A stretch of DNA of 6,600 nucleotides from Terrisporobacter mayombei (GCF_014333445.1 NZ_JACRYU010000002.1:1-6600), one strand, 5' to 3'; positions 1 to 5,941 are shown, counted from the first letter of the stretch. Program-made: numbers and translations. Notes: a model not told the origin generated them from the letters alone.

Positions 1-45
1 TTAGCAGTTTTGAAAGTACTAACAAAAGTTAATACTTTAAGTAAA
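1..45 (+). other. Probable 23S-5S intergenic spacer
   Basis: This short AT-rich stretch lies directly upstream of 5S rRNA and contains no 23S 3'-end sequence that I recognise. By position it is most likely the transcribed 23S-5S spacer of an rRNA operon whose 16S and 23S genes lie left of the window. It contains TTTTGAAAG, which resembles the TTTGAAAA core of rRNA boxA motifs. The assignment rests on context only. Confidence 0.45.
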
Positions 46-50
46 GATTA

Positions 51-161
<111 letters not shown>

Positions 162-167
<6 letters not shown>

Positions 168-179
168 AATCTTTTTTTA
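162..179 (+). terminator. 5S terminal helix followed by T-tract, probable rRNA operon terminator
   Basis: The 3' arm of the extended 5S helix (162-171) is followed immediately by seven T residues (172-178). No separate GC-rich hairpin follows. The precursor end-stem plus this T-tract therefore probably serves as the intrinsic terminator of the upstream rRNA operon. The role is inferred from the layout. Confidence 0.5.
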
Positions 180-425
180 TTACAAAAAAGCCCATATAAA
201 AATAAAACTATAGGATGTTTAGGTTGATTTAATCTATCTCTTTCTTTATATGATTAATTTTATTTTAATATGAATTTTCAAAAGGTTAGAAACAAAATGT
301 TTCACAAGAAACACATGAAAATATAAATTAATAGATAAATTAGCTTAAAGATTTTAAATATAAAATAGTATGCTATAGATTGTATTAAAAATATCGTATG
401 GAATAAAATATAAAAATAAAATAAG
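180..425. other. Gene-free AT-rich intergenic region between 5S rRNA and tadA
   Basis: No reading frame with a ribosome binding site and no RNA gene is visible here on either strand. Apart from the parS-like inverted repeat annotated separately, I see only low-complexity A/T sequence and a weak distant repeat (CATATAAA at 193-200 against TTTATATG at 245-252), which could be chance. Confidence 0.6.
298..313. promoter_or_regulatory. parS-like inverted repeat (candidate ParB/Spo0J site)
   Basis: The sequence TGTTTCACAAGAAACA has 6-bp arms TGTTTC and GAAACA around ACAA. The ParB/Spo0J site of Firmicutes is TGTTNCACGTGAAACA, so this site matches all but the two central bases (AA in place of GT). 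parS sites cluster near the origin, and this gene block is origin-proximal in relatives. The central CACGTG core is important for ParB recognition, so it could instead be a degenerate site or a chance hairpin. Confidence 0.35.
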
Positions 426-454
426 TTGAATTATATAAAAACTTATGGTAATAT
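426..454 (+). promoter_or_regulatory. Sigma-A promoter for tadA
   Basis: A -35 box TTGAAT (426-431), a 17-bp spacer and a -10 box TAATAT (449-454) are visible. TGG immediately precedes the -10, giving an extended -10 motif. Transcription would start near 461, leaving a leader of about 20 nt before the tadA start. Since no terminator is seen between tadA, the tRNA and ffs, this promoter could serve all three. Confidence 0.6.
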
Positions 455-481
455 TAACTTGTTATATGTTTAGGAGGTATT

Positions 482-937
482 ATGGATAAATCATTATACA
501 TGGAAGAAGCATTAAAAGAAGCATATAAAGCATATAATAAGGGAGAAACACCTATAGGAGCGGTTATAGTTAAAGATGGAGAGATTATAGCAAGAGCTCA
601 TAACCTTACTGAAGAGCTAAGCGATAGTACAGCTCATGCAGAAATTTTGGCTATAAGACAAGCTTCTGAAAAGCTAGGAGGATGGAGACTTATAAATTGT
701 GACTTGTATGTTACCATGGAACCGTGTATAATGTGTAGTGGAGCTATAATTAATTCAAGAATAAAGAATGTTATTATAGGTACTAGACATATAAAGAATT
801 CCAAAATGGAAAGACAACACGAGTTTAAAATAGACTATTTTAGAGATAATAATGTAGAGGTAACATTTGGTGTATTGGAAGACGAGTGTTCGCATATTTT
901 ACAAGAATTTTTCAGGGCTCTTAGAATTAAGTATTAG
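482..937 (+). CDS. tadA: tRNA-specific adenosine deaminase TadA
   Basis: TadA deaminates adenosine 34 of tRNA-Arg(ACG) to inosine so that one tRNA reads CGU, CGC and CGA. It is a cytoplasmic zinc enzyme that acts as a homodimer. The 151-residue protein has the normal family length and the full deaminase signature: TAHAEIL with zinc ligand H52 and proton-shuttling E54, then MEPCIMCSGA with ligands C82 and C85. N41 in AHN matches the conserved active-site asparagine of TadA. The start is fixed by AGGAGGT at 472-478, a few bases before ATG. Related cytidine or guanine deaminases share the fold, but residue spacing, the tail FFRALR and location next to ffs-dnaX favour TadA. The stop codon touches the following tRNA gene with no spacer, so the two are very probably transcribed together. 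Confidence 0.95.
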   Translation: MDKSLYMEEALKEAYKAYNKGETPIGAVIVKDGEIIARAHNLTEELSDSTAHAEILAIRQASEKLGGWRLINCDLYVTMEPCIMCSGAIINSRIKNVIIGTRHIKNSKMERQHEFKIDYFRDNNVEVTFGVLEDECSHILQEFFRALRIKY

Positions 938-1027
938 GGAGAGATGGTCGAGGGGTCGAAGGCGCTCGCCTGGAAAGTGAGTATGCGGTAAAACGTATCG
1001 TGGGTTCAAATCCCACTCTCTCCGCCA
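938..1027 (+). tRNA. tRNA-Ser (anticodon GGA)
   Basis: This is a class II tRNA that decodes UCC and UCU. The acceptor arms GGAGAGA (938-944) and TCTCTCC pair perfectly, followed by discriminator G and an encoded CCA (1025-1027). The anticodon stem CTCGC/GTGAG (965-969, 977-981) closes a loop with GGA at 972-974. The long variable arm typical of serine tRNAs forms ATGCG/CGTAT. The T arm is GTGGG-TTCAAAT-CCCAC. The gene begins at the base after the tadA TAG codon, so its 5' end must be made by RNase P cutting directly behind an open reading frame. I see no promoter of its own; it probably depends on the tadA promoter. Confidence 0.97.
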
Positions 1028-1046
1028 ACAAATAAATATGATTGTA

Positions 1047-1322
<276 letters not shown>

Positions 1323-1338
1323 TAAATATAAAAAATAG

Positions 1339-1361
1339 ATCCCTTTATAAGGGATTTTTTT
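1339..1361 (+). terminator. Intrinsic terminator after ffs
   Basis: ATCCCTT (1339-1345), a TAT loop and AAGGGAT (1349-1355) form a perfect 7-bp hairpin followed by a run of T (1355-1361). It lies about 17 nt after the SRP RNA 3' end and would end the tadA-tRNA-ffs transcript, separating it from dnaX. Confidence 0.85.
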
Positions 1362-1407
1362 GTATATAAATTTAATTAACAGATATTTTTATTTATTATA
1401 AAATATA

Positions 1408-1451
1408 TGATATAAATGTGTCTTGATTGGAAAATATTATAGATGTATTTT
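1408..1451 (+). promoter_or_regulatory. Candidate promoter region for dnaX
   Basis: Since a strong terminator precedes it, dnaX needs its own promoter. Two candidates are visible. One is TTGATT (1423-1428), a 17-bp spacer and TATTTT (1446-1451). The other is an extended -10 motif, TGATATAAA (1408-1416), with no good -35. Neither is near consensus, and I cannot choose between them from sequence alone. Confidence 0.35.
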
Positions 1452-1487
1452 AATAATTAGTGAAATTAGTTTGAAGGAGATGTAAAT

Positions 1488-3128
1488 ATGCATAAAGCGT
1501 TGTATAGAGTATATAGACCCAAAAACTTTGAAGATGTAGTAGGTCAAGAACATATAGTAAAGACTTTAAAAAATCAAATAAAGAACAATAATATAGGCCA
1601 TGCATATTTATTTTCTGGAACAAGAGGTACAGGTAAAACATCTACAGCAAAAATATTTGCTAGAGCAGTAAACTGTTTAAATCCTATAAATGAAGAACCT
1701 TGTAATGAATGTGAAATATGCAAGGATACTTTAAATGACAATATTATGGATATAGTAGAAATTGATGCTGCATCTAATAATAGTGTAGATGATATTAGGG
1801 AGTTAAGAGAAAGTGTAAAATATACTCCTTCAAAAGCAAAATATAAGGTGTACATAATAGATGAGGTGCATATGTTATCTCAAGGAGCTTTTAACGCACT
1901 ATTAAAAACACTAGAAGAGCCACCATCATATGTTATTTTTATATTAGCAACAACTGAACCACACAAAATACCAGCAACCATACTATCTAGATGTCAAAGG
2001 TTCGATTTCAAAAGAGTATCATCAAAAGACATTGCTAATAGAATGGAATATATATGTAAAAAAGAAAATATAGAAGCTGAAGATAAAGCATTAAGTTTGA
2101 TTGCTAGAAACTCACAAGGTGCTTTAAGGGATGCTCTTAGTATACTAGATCAATGTATGTCTTTTGGTAATGATAAGATAGAATATGATGATGTAATAGA
2201 ATTACTAGGGACTGTAAATATAGATGAGCTTTTTGAATTATCTCAGGCTATAATGGATGAGAACACCCAAAAATCTCTGCAAATCTTAAATGAATTTATC
2301 ATATGGGGAAAAGATATAAGAAACCTGATAAATGATTTAATAGATCATTTTAGAAATATAATGGTATGTAAAGTATCAAAAGATTTGGAAGAGATAATAT
2401 CATTGCCAGAAGAAAGTATTAATAAACTAAAAGAACAATCACAAAATATTGAGATGAATGATTTGATAAGAATATTAAATATATTATCAGAGACTCAAGA
2501 CTCTATGAAAACTTCATCTAATACTAGAATATTAGCTGAAGTTACTATTATGAAAATAGCTCAACCTATGTTTGATGAAAGTAAAGAAGCTTTGATCAAA
2601 AGAATAGAGAATTTAGAAAAAATAATAGAGACGGGGAATATTAAAGTTATATCAGTTAAAGAAGAGAATAAAGATACATCTAAATTAGAGGTAGCTGAAG
2701 AAAGTGACCATGAAGATAATAAAGAAGAAGTAGTATATGAAGATGTAAAAAGTGATGATGTAAAATTAGTAGAATCATCATGGAAAAAAATAATACAAAA
2801 AATAAAAGAAGATAAAAAACCAAATATATATGCTCTTTTGAAAGAAGTTAATAGTTTCAATGTTAATAAGAGTACACTGTATATTATATTTAATGATAAT
2901 TTTTCTTTTGCAAGATCAAGGCTTAGTTCAAAAGAAACTATGGAGTATGTAGAAGGTATAATAAGACAAGTACTTAATAGAAGTTTTAACCTTCAGATAT
3001 TATTAAAATCTGAAGTATCAAATATGAATTTTGAAATGCCTGATACAAAAAAGGATAAAGGTGAAGAAATTTTAAAAAGTATAGTGGATGAAAATATATT
3101 AGAAGTAAAAGATAGTATTGAAAAATAA
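1488..3128 (+). CDS. dnaX: DNA polymerase III subunit gamma/tau (clamp loader ATPase)
   Basis: DnaX is the ATPase of the clamp loader, which opens the DnaN ring onto primed DNA, and its tau form also links the loader to the replisome. The 546-residue protein is close to the B. subtilis length. Visible elements, in order, are: Walker A GTRGTGKT (44-51); a zinc module with C63, C72, C75 and C78; Walker B IIDEVH (123-128); sensor-1 region LATTE (153-157); the SRC motif with arginine finger R168 (167-169); the collar domain; an acidic low-complexity linker (about 380-430); and a C-terminal tau-type domain starting near W432. The start follows AAGGAGA (1474-1480) with normal spacing. The gene lies between ffs and ybaB-recR, the classic Firmicute arrangement. 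An A7 run at codons 433-435 is annotated separately as a possible slippage site. Confidence 0.97.
   Translation: MHKALYRVYRPKNFEDVVGQEHIVKTLKNQIKNNNIGHAYLFSGTRGTGKTSTAKIFARAVNCLNPINEEPCNECEICKDTLNDNIMDIVEIDAASNNSVDDIRELRESVKYTPSKAKYKVYIIDEVHMLSQGAFNALLKTLEEPPSYVIFILATTEPHKIPATILSRCQRFDFKRVSSKDIANRMEYICKKENIEAEDKALSLIARNSQGALRDALSILDQCMSFGNDKIEYDDVIELLGTVNIDELFELSQAIMDENTQKSLQILNEFIIWGKDIRNLINDLIDHFRNIMVCKVSKDLEEIISLPEESINKLKEQSQNIEMNDLIRILNILSETQDSMKTSSNTRILAEVTIMKIAQPMFDESKEALIKRIENLEKIIETGNIKVISVKEENKDTSKLEVAEESDHEDNKEEVVYEDVKSDDVKLVESSWKKIIQKIKEDKKPNIYALLKEVNSFNVNKSTLYIIFNDNFSFARSRLSSKETMEYVEGIIRQVLNRSFNLQILLKSEVSNMNFEMPDTKKDKGEEILKSIVDENILEVKDSIEK
2784..2790 (+). other. A7 run in dnaX, candidate slippage/frameshift site
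   Basis: The seven A residues cover codons 433-434 (AAA AAA) and the first base of ATA, right after W432 at the start of the C-terminal domain. Shifting to the -1 frame, or adding one A to the transcript, would append eight residues and stop at TAA 2813-2815, giving about 442 residues. Removing one A gives an immediate TAA after K434. Both sizes resemble the E. coli gamma form (431 residues). The frame reads G-AAA-AAA, not the optimal A-AAA-AAG heptamer, and A-runs are common in this AT-rich gene, so this is only a candidate. Confidence 0.3.
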
Positions 3129-3154
3129 TATAATAAATGATAAAAATTATATTA

Positions 3155-3163
3155 TGATATAAT
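3155..3163 (+). promoter_or_regulatory. Extended -10 promoter candidate for ybaB-recR
   Basis: TGATATAAT combines the TGn motif with a perfect TATAAT at 3158-3163, about 35 nt upstream of the ybaB start. No convincing -35 box lies 17 bp upstream, which extended -10 promoters can tolerate. The motif overlaps a perfect 8-bp inverted repeat, TTATATTA (3147-3154) and TAATATAA (3160-3167), though A/T-only repeats arise easily by chance here. No terminator is seen after dnaX, so ybaB-recR is probably also reached by readthrough. Confidence 0.45.
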
Positions 3164-3197
3164 ATAAAATCACAAATTTAAGGAGGAAATACATAAC

Positions 3198-3536
3198 ATG
3201 GCTAAAAAAGGATTTGGTGGAATGCCAGGAAACATGAATGCTATATTAAAGCAAGCTCAAAAAATGCAAGAAAATATGCAAAAAATGCAAGAAGAATTAG
3301 AGCAAAAAGAGGTTGAGGCTTCAGTAGGTGGAGGAGCTGTTACAGTTAAAGTTAATGGTAAAAAAGAAGTTGTAGATATAGCTATAAAACCAGAAGTAGT
3401 TGATCCAGATGATATAGAAATGTTACAAGACTTAGTAATAAGTGCTGTAAATGAAGCTTTAAGAAAAATTGATGATATGCAACAAAATCAAATGAGCAAA
3501 GTTACTGGAGGAATGAATATTCCAGGATTATTCTAG
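3198..3536 (+). CDS. ybaB: YbaB/EbfC family nucleoid-associated protein
   Basis: This small DNA-binding protein (YaaK in B. subtilis) belongs to a family of dimeric, nucleoid-associated proteins that bind DNA in tweezer-like dimers. It is found next to dnaX and recR in very many bacteria. The 112-residue length is typical. A Gly/Met-rich N-terminus is followed by a long amphipathic helix (about 14-39) rich in Met, Gln, Lys and Glu, then the conserved beta segment [26 protein letters not shown] (43-68, split here as [14 protein letters not shown] and [10 protein letters not shown]) and the C-terminal helix [16 protein letters not shown]. The tail [10 protein letters not shown] is the usual family ending. 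AGGAGG at 3181-3186 precedes ATG by 11 nt, slightly long. Only 12 nt separate its stop from the recR start, so the two form an operon. Confidence 0.95.
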   Translation: MAKKGFGGMPGNMNAILKQAQKMQENMQKMQEELEQKEVEASVGGGAVTVKVNGKKEVVDIAIKPEVVDPDDIEMLQDLVISAVNEALRKIDDMQQNQMSKVTGGMNIPGLF

Positions 3537-3548
3537 TAGGTGATAAAT

Positions 3549-4148
3549 ATGCAGATTTATACTGAGCCTATTAATAGGCTTATAGAGGAGTTTTCTAAAT
3601 TACCAGGTGTAGGTAGAAAAACAGCACAGAGATTAGCTTTCCATGTAATAAATATGAATACAAATGATGTAGAATCATTATCAAAGGCTATATTAGGAGC
3701 AAAGAATGAGATAAAATATTGTTCTATATGCTGTAATATAACAGATAAGGATCCTTGTAGCATGTGTTCTAATCCTAATAGGGACTCTAATGTAATATGT
3801 GTAGTAGAGGATCCTAGAGATGTTGCTGCTATGGAAAGAACTAAAGAGTTTAAAGGACAATATCATGTATTAAATGGTGTTATATCTCCTATGGATGGTA
3901 TAGGACCAGAAATGATAAAAATAAGAGAATTAATTACAAGATTAGCTAATCAGGATGTAAAAGAAATAATAATGGCTACCAATCCTACTATAGAAGGAGA
4001 AGCTACTGCTATGTATATAGCAAGGCTTGTTAAACCAATGGGAATTAAAGTTACTAGAATAGCTCATGGTTTACCTGTAGGAGGAGACTTAGAATATGCT
4101 GATGAAGTTACTATATCAAAAGCACTAGAAGGTAGAAGAGAAATATAA
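3549..4148 (+). CDS. recR: Recombination protein RecR
   Basis: RecR works with RecF and RecO to load RecA onto SSB-coated single-stranded DNA at gaps. With the ATG at 3549 the protein has 199 residues, matching B. subtilis RecR (198), which begins MQYPEP where this begins MQIYTEP. An in-frame GTG at 3540 would add three residues, but it overlaps the ribosome binding site AGGTGAT (3538-3544), so the ATG is preferred. Visible elements are: helix-hairpin-helix [16 protein letters not shown] (about 18-33); a C4 zinc module with C58, C61, C70 and C73; the Toprim domain starting at ICVVEDPRD (83-91) with [10 protein letters not shown] (145-154); and the conserved tail [20 protein letters not shown]. 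It follows ybaB as the last gene of the operon and ends inside a terminator stem. Confidence 0.97.
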   Translation: MQIYTEPINRLIEEFSKLPGVGRKTAQRLAFHVINMNTNDVESLSKAILGAKNEIKYCSICCNITDKDPCSMCSNPNRDSNVICVVEDPRDVAAMERTKEFKGQYHVLNGVISPMDGIGPEMIKIRELITRLANQDVKEIIMATNPTIEGEATAMYIARLVKPMGIKVTRIAHGLPVGGDLEYADEVTISKALEGRREI

Positions 4149-4178
4149 GATCAAGGTTAAATCCTTGATCTTATTTTA
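4145..4178 (+). terminator. Intrinsic terminator overlapping the recR stop codon
   Basis: ATAAGATCAAGG (4145-4156) and CCTTGATCTTAT (4163-4174) form a perfect 12-bp stem with a TTAAAT loop. The T-rich segment TTATTTTAT follows the core. The 5' arm contains the whole recR TAA codon (4146-4148). It closes the dnaX-ybaB-recR block. Confidence 0.85.
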
Positions 4179-4213
4179 TATTAGAAAATAGTATTGTCTT
4201 AAAATTTAATTTA

Positions 4214-4242
4214 TTGAACAAAGTATATTTGTATTATATAAT
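4214..4242 (+). promoter_or_regulatory. Sigma-A promoter for the 72-residue protein gene
   Basis: TTGAAC (4214-4219), a 17-bp spacer and a perfect TATAAT (4237-4242) lie just after the recR terminator. Transcription would start near 4249, about 25 nt before the start codon. This gives the small gene an independent promoter. Confidence 0.65.
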
Positions 4243-4273
4243 TATATTAATTATAAAAATATAGGGGTGTAGT

Positions 4274-4492
4274 ATGAAATCGACTATGAACTTAGAAGAA
4301 CATAATGCAATGAAAGAAAAACGAGAGAAGAAAATTAAATCTAAGGACAGAATAAAAAAGACACACAAAGACTTATTAGAAGGTAAGAGAAGTAAAAAAT
4401 CTTTTAACAAGAATCAAAATAGCGGACATTTTAGGAATAACTATAAGAACTACCAATATGATTATGAAGAAGATTTTTATGAACCATATTAA
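4274..4492 (+). CDS. Small, highly charged protein of unknown function (72 residues)
   Basis: I do not recognise this protein. It has no membrane segment, signal peptide or cysteine. Residues 1-45 are strongly basic with many Lys, Arg and Glu (EKREKKIKSKDRIKKTHKD, then EGKRSKKSFNKNQN). The C-terminal 20 residues are rich in Tyr, Asp and Glu and end YDYEEDFYEPY. This contrast suggests a largely disordered or nucleic-acid-binding protein, but that is inference. Evidence that it is real includes a good promoter upstream, a GGGGTG ribosome binding site at 4264-4269 correctly spaced from ATG, and a terminator just after the stop. It occupies the place of B. subtilis yaaL, but I see no similarity to it. 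Confidence 0.7.
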   Translation: MKSTMNLEEHNAMKEKREKKIKSKDRIKKTHKDLLEGKRSKKSFNKNQNSGHFRNNYKNYQYDYEEDFYEPY

Positions 4493-4500
4493 GAGAATAA

Positions 4501-4534
4501 AAGCGTATGAAAATTTATCAATTTTCATACGCTT
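4501..4534. terminator. Shared terminator between convergent genes
   Basis: AAGCGTATGAAAAT (4501-4514) pairs perfectly with ATTTTCATACGCTT (4521-4534) over 14 bp. A further T-A pair is possible at the loop. On the + strand ATTTTAATTTT follows; on the minus strand TTATTCTC follows. It lies 8 nt after the stop of the 72-residue protein gene and 3 nt beyond the stop of the minus-strand glycosyltransferase. It therefore probably ends both transcripts, with the better T-tract in the + direction. Confidence 0.8.
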
Positions 4535-4537
4535 ATT

Positions 4538-5755
4538 TTAATTTTGTTCAGAAAGTATATCAAAAGCTAATTTAGCTATATCTTGTGATGCATTAAGTTT
4601 TTTTATGGATCTTATATTTCGCTTTGTTGTCTCTATCATCTGAGGATTATCTATAAGAACTTTTAATAAAATAGGTAATGTATATTTTTTTGAAGTTCTT
4701 AATGAAGCTCCACAGTTAGATAAAAAGTCCAGATTTTCTTCTTCTTGGCCAGGGATAAAATAAGGTACTATCATAGGAACTTCTTTTAGTAGAGACTCAG
4801 TAGTAGTAAGACCTCCTGGTTTCGAAACTAATATGTCTACAGAAGCTAATAAGTCATTCATTTTGTCTGTAAACCCAAGAACACATATATTTTTATCTAT
4901 ATTATGTTCTTTAGAAATTAATGTTTTTTCTAATTTTTCTTTTAATGATTTATTTCTACCAGTTACTACTATTATTTGGAAATCCCTATCTATTGAAATC
5001 AATTCAGATAAAGTATCTTTTATACTACCAGCACCAAAGCTACCACCCATTAATAAAACAGTGAATTTATCAGGGGTTAAATTTAAATCTGACAAAACTA
5101 AAGATCTATCTCTATGAGATAAGAAAGATTTCTCAACAGGTATACCATAAGGCTTAATTTTTTCAGCATCTATACCATCTTCTATTAGTAATTCTTTTAC
5201 GTATTCGTGACCTGCGATATAATAATCTATTTCATTTTGTATATAAGCTGAATGAGTAGTATAGTCAGTTAGCACAGTTATTAAAGGTGGTACTTCTAAG
5301 TTACGATAATACTTATGTATACTTTCTGTAAAAGAAACTGATTCAGAGTGAGGGGATAAACCTGAATATTTTTTTAATGTGCTTAATGCAATCATTGGAA
5401 AAGGATGAGTACCTATTATTAAATCGGGCTTAGTATTATCAATAAGCTTTTTTAATTTTCTAGACATCAGAGAAGTAAGGGGATTATCCTTAAACTCATT
5501 TTTTGATACTAAATTTGTTTCTGCTAATTTATATACACCTCCCCAAGCTTTTGGCGTATATTTTGCAGACTTTTCATAACCCCTAGAAATTAATTTATCC
5601 ATAGTGCCATTTACAATTTTTAAACTATCTATTATTTCACACTCAATAGTTATACCGTTAATTGTTTTGTTAGTTAATTCTTCTTTTATGGCTCTAGCAG
5701 CTCTATTATGTCCACCACCAGTAGAAGCAGACATTATCAAAACTTTTTTGTGCAT
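4538..5755 (-). CDS. UgtP/MGDG-synthase-like diacylglycerol glycosyltransferase (GT28)
   Basis: Members of this family transfer a hexose from a UDP-sugar to diacylglycerol, making membrane glycolipids and, in B. subtilis (UgtP), the lipid anchor of lipoteichoic acid. They work at the inner face of the membrane and lack membrane spans. The 405-residue protein shows the MGDG-synthase N-domain signature SASTGGGHNRAA (9-20), GTHPFP (115-120) and TDYTTHSAY (163-171). The GT28 C-domain follows, with LLMGGSFGAG (234-243), the donor-binding SKPGGLTTTES (311-321) and PGQEEEN (335-341). It is a little longer than UgtP (382), and about 25 residues around 129-155, between GTHPFP and the TDY motif, look like an insert. 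AGGAGG at 5764-5769 fixes the start. MurG shares the fold, but the N-terminal motifs argue against it. The sugar and number of transfers cannot be told. Confidence 0.85.
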   Translation of the reverse strand: MHKKVLIMSASTGGGHNRAARAIKEELTNKTINGITIECEIIDSLKIVNGTMDKLISRGYEKSAKYTPKAWGGVYKLAETNLVSKNEFKDNPLTSLMSRKLKKLIDNTKPDLIIGTHPFPMIALSTLKKYSGLSPHSESVSFTESIHKYYRNLEVPPLITVLTDYTTHSAYIQNEIDYYIAGHEYVKELLIEDGIDAEKIKPYGIPVEKSFLSHRDRSLVLSDLNLTPDKFTVLLMGGSFGAGSIKDTLSELISIDRDFQIIVVTGRNKSLKEKLEKTLISKEHNIDKNICVLGFTDKMNDLLASVDILVSKPGGLTTTESLLKEVPMIVPYFIPGQEEENLDFLSNCGASLRTSKKYTLPILLKVLIDNPQMIETTKRNIRSIKKLNASQDIAKLAFDILSEQN

Positions 5756-5769
5756 AATAAAATCCTCCT

Positions 5770-5927
5770 ATAAATTGTAGAGTTATATTGCATTATTTAA
5801 AAATTTTATGTAATATAAAGAGTACTTTAAATTAAAATACTAATAAGTATCAGTTAGATTATTAAATAATAAAGTTAATAATAATCTAATACAATATGGA
5901 AAAAAAAACAAGGTAATAAACATATTT
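5770..5927. promoter_or_regulatory. Divergent intergenic control region
   Basis: This region must hold promoters for both the minus-strand glycosyltransferase and the plus-strand redoxin. On the minus strand, TTGTAT (plus 5889-5894), a 17-bp spacer and TATTAT (plus 5866-5871) form the best candidate, about 110 nt from the start codon. On the plus strand TACAAT (5890-5895) is a possible -10 without a clear -35. Both overlap the 11-bp inverted repeat annotated separately, so binding of a protein there could affect both genes. All these calls are weak. Confidence 0.3.
5854..5889. repeat. 11-bp inverted repeat in the divergent intergenic region
   Basis: TTAGATTATTA (5854-5864) and TAATAATCTAA (5879-5889) are perfect reverse complements separated by 14 bases. 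No T-tract follows on either strand, which argues against a terminator. The position between divergent genes fits an operator, but the A/T-rich composition makes chance pairing less unlikely than usual. Confidence 0.55.
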
Positions 5928-5941
5928 AAGGAGATTAATCG

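Noticed and set aside
193..252. CATATAAA/TTTATATG inverted repeat as a structured RNA or riboswitch
   Set aside because: Only 8 A/T-rich pairs with a 44-nt loop and no conserved motif; chance pairing is likely at this composition.
1339..1361. Terminator hairpin as part of a riboswitch or T-box controlling dnaX
   Set aside because: The region before it is fully explained by SRP RNA, and the hairpin is the expected ffs terminator; no T-box or aptamer motif is visible.
1450..1855. Open frames on the minus strand within and before dnaX (63 and 93 residues)
   Set aside because: They lie antisense to the conserved dnaX 5' half, lack ribosome binding sites, and have the hydrophobic low-complexity look of complement translations.
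2561..2860. 99-residue minus-strand frame inside dnaX
   Set aside because: Serine/phenylalanine-rich complement of the Lys/Glu/Asp-rich dnaX linker; no ribosome binding site or family motif.
3540..3548. GTG at 3540 as the recR start, giving 202 residues
   Set aside because: The GTG lies inside the AGGTGAT ribosome binding site (3538-3544). The ATG at 3549 is well placed and matches the B. subtilis RecR N-terminus.
4833..5117. 94-residue plus-strand frame inside the glycosyltransferase
   Set aside because: It is antisense to conserved GT28 motifs and has no ribosome binding site or recognisable domain.
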